Origin: Triatoma infestans
Lineage: Eukaryota; Arthropoda; Insecta; Hemiptera; Reduviidae
Length of the DNA stretch: 64,000 nt
Direction of reading: 5' to 3'
Assembly: GCA_011037195.1 (NCBI GenBank)
Contig: JAAEAF010001557.1
Span: forward strand, 118,765-182,764
Of the stretch, positions 55,983-64,000 are shown in pieces. Below the pieces are notes generated by a model. That model made no database searches, was not told the DNA's origin, and worked only from the letters and a program-made list of their open reading frames with translations. Positions within the stretch are counted from its first letter, which is position 1, and each line of letters opens with the position of its first letter. Made by a program: the position numbers and the translations under genes.

Positions 55983-58350
55983 TTGAAGGAGGAAAATAAA
56001 CAGTTAAAAGGGGCTATTGAGAAATTAAAAGTAGTCAACTCTAGAAATGAGAAATTGTTAGAAGAGTTGGATAATAAGTCGCGTCGCAATAATTTGATAT
56101 TCAGAGGTGTAGCGAAAACTCTTAAGGACACAAATGAGTATCTGAAGAACATTTTTAAGTTCTGTGAGGAACTTCTTCAAATCACAATTCCCGCAGAAAA
56201 TGATCGTTCTTGCGTTGGGTAAACGTATGACCCAAACACCCCTTTATTAGCAAGGTTCAATGTACTCAAGACAAACAAGCTATCTTGTCTGCTTCAGAAA
56301 ATTAAAGAATACCGGGTTCGTAATACACCAAGGTCTTTCCCAATGGGCTACGGGAAAGAGGGCGAAACTTTTATTGCTTCGCAAAGAGTTAATAAGATAA
56401 TAAAAATATGAAACTTTCACTGAGGACAGATAAGCTGATTGTGGAAGACGTGGTGTTCAGCTGGTTCATCTATTGGGCCTATGTCATGATAGCAAACATG
56501 GTGTCTCAAAGAAATTTCGAGAAGTAACTGGCTTCAATTTACAAAAATTTACTTCCGCATGTCTGATACTTTATCCAAGGAACTTCCAACAACAAACTAT
56601 TTCACCATCTAATTATCATGCCTACAAGACCAAAGCAACAGCTTCAAATATAGTCGATATTCAACAGCCGATCTGCTGTAATTTCCAAATTTTATCATAT
56701 TTCTGGATTAAAAAGTAAAGTAGTTGATCCTTTTTTTGCTGCTCCCTTAATGATTTTTGTAGCACCTCTTTTGTCTTTCGTTAACAGTGATTTTCAAGTG
56801 CTGCAAGAGATCATTTACCTATCTGCGTTTCATTCGCCAATAATGCTAACTGGTCAAATAAGGATGTAACCATGTAGCCCCGTTTACCTCAGTTGGCCTG
56901 GCGGGAGAATTTACTTTTTTCTTACAAACAGAAATTATCTGAGTCTATTGGTTCTATTCACACCCTGCAGAAAATGCTCAGGAGACAGTAAATTTGTTAA
57001 TTGGTCTTATCACTGCCCTGCTACCCCTAATTCGTCTATTGCTACTCCTCTTATAAGGATTTGTCGTAAAAAACCCTGGTTTGATTATAGCTGTTTACGG
57101 GCTAGAAAAATATCGTTTAAGCTATTAAACCTGGTGCCAGGAACCAATTCATGTTTTGCTGTTGCCGCCTATCGTAATGCTATTAAAAATGATAATACTC
57201 TCGGTGAAAAAGAGAGTATCAATTCACAATTACAGACTGTTAAAGATTCGAAACAAATATGGCACCTAAATTAATCACTTTAAACCAAGAGGTTTTATTT
57301 CATCTCATGCATTAACCGAACCAATAATGAAGCAAGGAGCTTATAATTACAGGATCTAGTGTTAAGTATGAGGAAATACAGGATCTAGTGTAAAGTATGA
57401 GCGCTTGGTTAAATTATTTTAAACGGTTGTTGATTCCTGATACTCTTCCTTCATCGGTCCTTTACGCCGAGCCCCTATAGTATCTCGGCATCTCTTGATT
57501 CTCCCTTTGAGGTTGATGAACTTTGGTTAGTATTAAGCAATTGTAAGTCCAACAAGGCTCCAGGATACGATCACATCGTATAACCTATGAATATGCACCT
57601 TCTTGACAAAATGCTTTCTTTAACTATATATTATATGATCCCCACCAAAATCATTCAGTAAGTCCCTAATCTTCCCAGTTTTCAAATCGGATAATGTTAA
57701 TGATACCTCAAATAAAGAGGAATATCATGTCTGGATGCCATTTCAACTCTCTTTTCAGGACTTTTCCTACTGAGATTGGAAATATTTGTAAAAGAGAACA
57801 ACCTAATATATGAAAATCAAGCCGGGATTCCGTCGTGGTTATTCTACTTTAGACAATCTGTTTATAATAACTAACTTAGCAAATTTGAATATAATCTAAA
57901 CAAAAGCTCTACTGTTTTTTTATTGATTTCAAATCGGCTTTTGATTGTGTTGATCATTAGTCCTTAATGTTTATACATATTATATTAGGACTTTTTGTCA
58001 TTTAATTCCAACTATCATATTTTGTATTAGTCCTTAATATACAAAATGGTTAACTTAGTGTTTCATCGAAGTTTGTTCGGGTTTTCAATGGCAACGTCAG
58101 CAGTATATGCTGGAGAGGGGCATGACGGAGTCTTTTAATATAATCACTGATGTGAGTCAGAGTTGTGTCTCAGTCCGATCCTTTACTCGATTTTTATTGA
58201 TGATTTGCCTAGAGAATTAGAGGGGGGCATTAGAGTTGGCACTATTACAATTGATTGCTTACTTTATGCGGATGATGTTCTCTTAGCTGATCGTCCTGTT
58301 CTTTTACAAAGAAATATAATTGACAGATCAACTCAAAAAGAAATAGTGAA
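55983..58350 (+). pseudogene. Decayed LINE (LINE F) with coiled-coil ORF1 and reverse transcriptase
   Basis: 55983-56222 encodes a charged coiled-coil segment (KEENKQLKGAIEKLK, LEELDNKSRRNNLIFRGV), the usual ORF1 style of several LINE groups, continuing in another frame to about 56430. Near 57040-57190, KKPWFDYSCLRARKISF is the linker before the reverse transcriptase. RT remnants follow: LSNCKSNKAPGYDHI (about 57530), QAGFRRGYSTLDNL (about 57820), a FIDFKSAFDCVDH-like piece, and CLSPILYSIFIDDLPRELE with LLYADDVLLAD (58163-58300). Many stops and shifts; the 3' part is missing. Much older than LINEs A to C. Confidence 0.78.
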
Positions 58351-58944
58351 TTAATGCACACTTAAACAAGGTTTCTACTTTTTGAAATTTATTTTTACAA
58401 TTTTAACACACAAAAATGGCATTATTTATAATTAATTGTTAATAAAGTGTTACAACAACTTTTGGATATTGTTTAACAATTTGTATTTATATATGTATTT
58501 TGTATTTAAATGTATTTTATTTGATTTGAATTTACCTAACTCTACAATTTTCTTATGCGTTATAAACAGAAAAAACTTTTAACATAACTAACATTGTTTA
58601 CCTGAATGAAAATGTATAATGCCCCTGAAGAAGATAAGGTTTGAATCAACCATGGAAAATATATTTTCTCACTAACAAATCTGAATACATCTTAAATAAA
58701 TATTCAATGAAACAGAATACTGAGAGGTATTTATAAAAAATAAGAACTTCCAATTCCTAATAAATACTTTTACAAATATTCATAATACATAAAGAAATAA
58801 AAAACAAAATTTATTTCGTTTAAAAACAAAAATCGAAAAAGCACGAAAATGAGATTTAAGTGTAGCTATGATGACATCGGAGGTTTTGTTCTTTAACGTT
58901 ATGCACAAGTAGTCTGAACAGTAAAAACGTTAGACATATATTTT
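58351..58944. other. No gene recognised
   Basis: AT-rich DNA between the decayed LINE and a dispersed repeat copy. Nothing coding is seen. Confidence 0.5.
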
Positions 58945-59190
58945 TTTCATTATCTTCTCTGATCGTGTCATATTTTCGAAATTGAGTTTTCTCCGGATTA
59001 ACATGCTTTGAGGTTCCTCTGATAAAAGTGCTTTCTAAAAACTGTCCTCATGTGTATGTTGTAAGGTCAGCATAACTCAGAAAATCCCATTTACTTCAAT
59101 TTGATATTTCATTTAGATGCTACTCGCCGGTAAGGTTTGGCAAAACTTGTCAAAATCGGAAGTACTAGTTTACAGAATTGGGTGATGTCA
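58945..59190 (+). repeat. Dispersed repeat copy R9
   Basis: GATCGTGTCATATTTTCG, GAGTTTTCTCCGGA, GAGGTTCCTCTGATAAAAGT and CATAACTCAGAAAATCCC follow the order of R1. The hairpin is lost and the TG tract is short. Confidence 0.55.
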
Positions 59191-59754
59191 GTTGCCTCCA
59201 CAGGTGCCGCCTGGATTACGGTAAACAACTTGACGTTTATCGCCAAATAGCGCAGCCCAGTTACTTTACTGAATGGATTTTTCATTTTATTCCAATTACC
59301 TCGATAGTTGTCAATTAGTTGTACAATCTACATGTAGATATTAACCCCTAACTAGTTCTATAAATAACAATTATTAAGCTGATTTAAAAAACACAAAGGT
59401 ACACTTCAGTAAATTCGTTCATATTTCGTCCTACAACATTGCTCTTTAATGTCTTTCAACAATTAACTTCTCCAACCTAGATGATGTTAATTCATCTCTT
59501 ACACAATATGCATACTACATGAAGTTTTTCAATTAGTTTTCAAAAATCTGGTTTAATGAATCTTTCAATAAACTTGCAATGTTGATTGTTTAATTGGGCT
59601 TGCATTATATAGAAATAAAAGTGGGGGAAAGAGTGTATACTTGTACACTTGAATGAGACTTGTATAGATTTCAGACAGCATTAGCTCCCTATCACAACTA
59701 GCAAACCTCGTAACGGCAGATAATAAGCATAACTTACAAGTCCCTCAGAAACCC

Positions 59755-59965
59755 TCTAAAAACAATTTTTTAGGAAAAGATTTCTAATAAAGTGTTAAAT
59801 TTATGGATATATAAGAGTATAGATAAATGAATATCTAGTTTAGCAAGCAATGCTAACAAAGAAAATTAATGGAACTTTTATCGAAAAAATACTAAAAAAA
59901 CCAAGAAATCTATAAAGTCGTATCTTCGTTTGACCGATTTTCTTCACACTTGGAATTCTGACCAT
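59755..59965 (-). repeat. Dispersed repeat copy R10
   Basis: TTTTAGGAAAAGATTTCTAA, then AAAATACTAAAAAAACC and GACCGATTTTCTTCACACTTG are family blocks in minus orientation. The copy is badly decayed. The older LINE at 60.0 kb begins just after. Confidence 0.45.
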
Positions 59966-60019
59966 GCGTTTTGCATATCTTAATATTTTATAGGTGGCAG
60001 AACCATACATTAGAATGAA

Positions 60020-60250
60020 ATGATACAACTTCCTAAAAACCTTGAGAAATATGTAAATCATCATATCAGTCTGGATGTGGAATCAGTTTTTAATTCTAAA
60101 TATAATAGGAGTTACAAGTACATAAGTATGCTAGGCCTGAGTGAAAGCTATATACAAATCCCATGTAACTTGCATAAACAAATACTGATAAGTCAATTAA
60201 GAATTTTAGGTGAAAATTTTTTTAGATTATATTTTAAAGGAAATATATAC
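60020..60250 (+). pseudogene. Older LINE (LINE H) C-terminal coding, left part
   Basis: An open frame with GLSESYIQIPCNLHKQILIS then RLYFKGNIY reads like a LINE C-terminal region. It is cut at 60250 by LINE E and appears to continue at 63482. Confidence 0.6.
60237..60250. repeat. Target-site duplication of LINE E (5' copy)
   Basis: AAGGAAATATATAC, repeated exactly at 63468-63481. Confidence 0.9.
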
Positions 60251-63200
60251 CCGTGTGGCTTCGGGGTCTGTAGAATAGAGCCACAATATTCACCGCTTGT
60301 CGTAAGAGGCGACTACAGGGACAGCTGCCCGCTGACCTCTTACCTTATCCTTTCTTGTCTTTGAGCCTCTATTCCGTCCCTTACCCTTTCCTTTATCCTG
60401 TCCGACCCTTATCCCCCACTGCCTTGTGGGTTAGAACTTTGTTTAAAGGCTAAGGGAAAAAACCTCTACAGAAAATCCTGGTCCTCCAGGTTGGGGGTTG
60501 GGCCAGTAACCCTACCCCGTTAAAAACCCACCACACGCAACCTCAAAGAAGAATAGCCGTACAGATTTTATGGTCACGACATGGAACCCGTCGAATGGAC
60601 TTTACGATAGGATCTTGGAATATTTTATCTTTGTATAGAACAGGAGCTTTTAACAACTCCTTACACAATTGGACAAATACACGGTGGACATTACCGCCAT
60701 CTAGGAAATCGGGTGGATAGGGCAGGGAAGTTTCAAGAAGGGATGCCATACCATCTACTGATAACCGCCTACATACATTCGGGACTGGATTCATCATAGA
60801 GAAGAAATCACAACTGGTCATAGACTTTAGGCCCAAGAATCTGTTACCTTAGACTCAAAGGCAGATTTAGGAATTACAGTCTACTAAGCGTTCAAGCACC
60901 CACGGAAATATCCCAGGAGAAGGAGAAAGATATTTTCTATATGAGCTCGAGAAATGCTTTGATGAATACCCTAGAGGCGACATAACGCTGGTGATCAGAG
61001 ATTGTAACGCACAAGTGGGTCAAGAACGTATATATGAGCCAAGTATTGGCCAACAGCGCTCACGCACAAACGAATGATAATGGCCAAAGACTTATAAATT
61101 TTTCTGCCTCAAAGTATCTAGTGATTGGTGGGACACTTTTTCCACATAAGAGAATCCATTTAACACCTGGCGCTCTAATGATGGCACAATGACAAACCAA
61201 ATCGACCACATACTTATAAGCTACAGAAATCTGGCTGATCTGCTAGATGTAAGAGCACACAGAGAAGCAAATGCTGACTCGGACCATTACCTTTTGATCG
61301 CTTGATTAAGGCTTCGAATTTCGCTAACCAGAGAACAAAGAACTCAGGTGATAAAAAAATACAACATCGCTAAGCTAAAGGATGATGAGATCCAGCAACG
61401 TTACACATTAGCGGTAGAACAAAACCTTCAAAATCAATCGGGAGAGAGTGATATCAATGACTTGTGGCAAGCATGTCAAAGAGTTTAACATAAAGCACCT
61501 TAAGACATTTTAGGAATTTAAGAAAGACCAGACAAACGCCACAAACAAGAAAAATACGGCATATAAAATGATGGTACAGAAAAGGCATACTCGAGGATCG
61601 GTCGGAGAATATAGAAAGCTATGGAAGGAAGAAAAGAAAATTCACAGGAGGAAGAAAAGAGCGCTGCGCTAAGGAAAAACTGAAGGCGGTAGAGGAATTA
61701 AGAAGTGGTATTGAAGTAAGAAAATTTTACCGGATGGTGAATGAAGGCCAAACAGGATTCAAACCAAGAACGATCTCCTGTAGGGCAGTGGATGGTTCAG
61801 TTATAACTGATAAGAAAGGAATTCTTGAACGATGAGGACTCATTTCAGCCTTCTACTTAACTTGGCGGAGGAATATGCTGATCACGACACCGGGATGTCG
61901 CCACGTTCGGAGGAGGACGAATTGGAGCCACCAGATTAGGATGAAATTGAAGATTCATTACAGAGGCTAAAAAATAATAAAGCCCCTGGATATGATGTAT
62001 CCCCTTTGAACTTTTCAAATATGGGGGTGCCGAGCTGGTGAAGCTGCTTCGGGGTCTCTGCCTGCGGTTATGGCAAACTGAAGTAATGCCAGAAAAATGG
62101 AACAAAACGGTCATATGCCCGATTCACAAAAAAGGAGACGTCTTAATATGTGACAACTATGAGAAATTTCGCTACTGCCTACAATATATAAAATTCTATC
62201 TGGAATTCTTTATAGAAGACTATTTTCCATCGCGGAACGTCTGATTGGAGGATATCAAGCTGGTTTTAGAACTGGAAGATCGGCAGTAGACCAAATCCAC
62301 TCACTTAGGATAATCCTGGAAAGAACAGTACAGACTGATACTCATTATCTTTTCATCGATTTCAAGTCGGCCATGAGAGTCTGCAACGCAATGCTCTTTA
62401 TCGTGTCCTTCTGGAGTTGAGGGTACCCCCAAAGATAGTATGCTTAATTAAAATGACGATGATTGGGGTGGTTTGTATGGTCAGGACTCAGAACGAGCTT
62501 TCGCATCCGTTCAATACGAATAAAGGCTTAAAGCAAAGAGATGGCCTGGCTTGCATCCTATTTAATCTGACGTTAGAATGAGCCGTTAGAAAGTCGAACA
62601 AACAGACGAATGGTACTATTATAAATAGAACTACCCAGTTGCTAGCTTATGCGGACGACGTGGATCTGATTGGTCGATCAAGAGATGCGATCAGGGATGC
62701 CTATTTGGACATGGAGAGTGCTGCCAAGGAAATTGGACTTGAAGTGAACCAAGCCAAAATAAAGTATGTGTACGTTCATCTGGAATACAGCGAGATAATG
62801 ATGTGGAGCTTGAGAATCATACCTTTGAATGGGTGGAAAATTTTATTTATCTAGTGAATCACGATAATAAATACTTCATGAGATTAATAGAAGAAAATTG
62901 CTGGCTAATAAGGCATACTTTGGTCTACAGGATTATATGAAAAGTCGGTTACTCTCCAGGTCCACAAAAATAAGAATTTATAAGACTTTCATCCGACCCG
63001 TTCTAACATATGCCTCGGAATGCTAGACCATCAGTAGAAACGACGAGCTTGCCTTCTTAGATTTGAAAGGAAAATTCTTCGCAGGATCTATGGAGCCATC
63101 CTAGATGGGGAGACATGGAGACGGAGAAAGGAATGATGAACTAAGGATTTTGTACAAGGGAGTCGATGGGGGTCTACATTCACAGCGGGGCGCTGCGCTG

Positions 63201-63467
63201 GGTGGAGGCATGTAGGAAGAATGCATCACGAGGAAGTGCCTCTCAAGTTATTGAGAGAAACCATACAACGGGGGTAACGCAGAGTCAGGAAGACCCGATT
63301 GAGGGGGAGTGATGCCAGGGGCGGAGATGCAAAGCATGTCGGTTCCTTGGTGTCCGCAACTGGATGGTGGCGGCATCAAAACCGTGATAACTGGGCGGTT
63401 CATTGGCCCTAGAGGAGCCAAGAATCGCGGCCCGAAAGCGGGGTTTAGAGGCCCAGTGAGAAAGGAG
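60251..63467 (+). mobile_element. LINE E: RTE-like retrotransposon nested in LINE H
   Basis: A 3.2-kb element inserted into an older LINE, with 14-bp target-site duplications on each side. A GC-richer leader (CTTGTCGTAAGAGGCGACTA near 60293) precedes an endonuclease/RT coding region. The 3' end has no clear tail. The coding part is heavily mutated although both ends are intact. Confidence 0.88.
60600..63400 (+). pseudogene. LINE E endonuclease and reverse transcriptase, heavily broken
   Basis: Endonuclease remnants: FTIGSWNILSLYRTGAF (about 60600), LRLKGRFRNYSLLS then APTEISQEKEK (about 60850-60930), an INHILIS-like IDHILIS (about 61200) and ADSDHYLL (about 61270). Reverse transcriptase: LKNNKAPGYDV (about 61965), VICPIHKKGDV (62113), GGYQAGFRTGRSAVDQIHSL (about 62250), HYLFIDFKS (62345), KQRDGLACILFNLTLE (about 62530) and the catalytic LLAYADDVDLI (62639). 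C-terminal text such as RRRRG- and WLG-like pieces is barely readable. Many shifts and stops exclude function. Confidence 0.8.
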
Positions 63468-63481
63468 AAGGAAATATATAC
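63468..63481. repeat. Target-site duplication of LINE E (3' copy)
   Basis: Exact copy of 60237-60250. Confidence 0.9.
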
Positions 63482-64000
63482 AAGTTTGAAACTATGGAAA
63501 ATTGTACAATTTGTAAATGCGCGAAAACCGGAAAATTTAATTCAGTTTTTTATTAGACTGCCCAATATACAAATTGTTACCGTATAAAGTATTTAAATAA
63601 TTATATTAATAGAATACGGTCAGAACAAGTTATATGGACAATATTTTATGTATTTCTAATCTGGAGCATTTGAATAATTTATATTATTATACAATATCCG
63701 CTTTAAAGCTTAGATCGTCCATATTAAACGAATAGAGTTATGAATTTAGTTTACTATTTTAAACAAAACTGTACTTTAATCTGCCTTAACTATCCAAGAA
63801 ATATTGTAACTTTAGTTTATTTATTGGTAACTTAAATTTATTTTCAATATAACATGCATTTGTATTTGTTTTTGTTGTTGTATTTACTTTCTTGCCCAAT
63901 AGTTCTTTATTTTGATTTTGTTTAATTATTGTTTGTACTTACCACCAACTCCTTGTTAGGAGATATGTAAATCTCAAAAAACAATAAATTATGTCTTATG
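63482..64000 (+). mobile_element. Older LINE H, right part: Cys/His end and 3' UTR
   Basis: After LINE E the sequence resumes as MENCTICKCAKT followed, across a shift, by ENLIQFF and CPIYK-like text: the Cys/His C-terminal segment seen also at 45 kb. The remaining 400 bp form an AT-rich 3' UTR ending near TCTCAAAAAACAATAAATTATG at the window edge, similar in form to the LINE 3' end at 45.4 kb (AATAAAG then ATT units). Confidence 0.6.

Noticed and set aside
1..64000. CRISPR arrays, operons, rRNA genes, origins
   Set aside because: No regularly spaced direct repeats with unique spacers, no bacterial gene arrangement and no rRNA-like sequence. The repeats present are mobile-element copies or microsatellites.

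Overview
This 64 kb window is AT-rich eukaryotic nuclear DNA, almost certainly from an insect or other arthropod. The evidence is GT-AG introns, animal-type FBXO11 and CutC proteins, a tRNA-headed SINE, and several clades of APE-type non-LTR retrotransposons (LINEs). I see nothing bacterial: no operons, no CRISPR array, no rRNA or functional tRNA gene. I cannot place the insect order from the sequence. No database search was run; all family calls rest on motifs I could read.

Two host genes are supported, both on the minus strand. (1) A CutC-type copper homeostasis protein at 2595-3311, intact and without introns. (2) A complete FBXO11 gene (F-box protein, substrate receptor of an SCF ubiquitin ligase) spanning 22374-50566. 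I resolve 12 coding exons whose splice phases all agree and which give an 834-residue protein: short basic N-terminus, F-box, long beta-helix repeat region, UBR-type zinc finger, conserved tail. Its first coding exon lies 16.2 kb upstream of the second. That intron holds a full-length I-clade-like LINE, LINE fragments, a SINE and several dispersed repeats. Intron 6 carries a recent RTE-like LINE insertion.

Most of the rest is mobile DNA. Layout: 1-2.5 kb dispersed repeat; 2.6-3.3 kb CutC; 4.4-5.4 kb palindrome and dispersed repeats; 8-8.9 kb LINE RNase H fragment; 9.2-9.7 kb two SINE copies; 12.2-15.6 kb RTE-like LINE A; 15.6-22.3 kb no recognisable gene; 22.4-34.2 kb FBXO11 exons 12 to 2, with RTE-like LINE B at 25.9-27.7 kb; 36.4-43.4 kb I-like LINE C with a 13-bp target-site duplication (TSD); 44.9-45.5 kb LINE 3' end; 46.3-48 kb dispersed repeats and a SINE; 50.5 kb FBXO11 exon 1; 51.7-54.0 kb an intact hAT DNA transposon with terminal inverted repeats (TIRs), an 8-bp TSD and an uninterrupted 500-residue transposase; 56-58.4 kb a decayed LINE; 60-64 kb an older LINE 3' end split by a 3.2-kb RTE-like LINE E (14-bp TSD).

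The observations most worth checking are: the shared 3' tail of LINE C and the SINE family, which suggests a SINE/LINE partnership; the hAT element with its array of AATATG motifs near one end; and a dispersed repeat family, seen at about ten places, built from a hairpin module, an embedded TG/AC microsatellite and a recurring AT-rich block.
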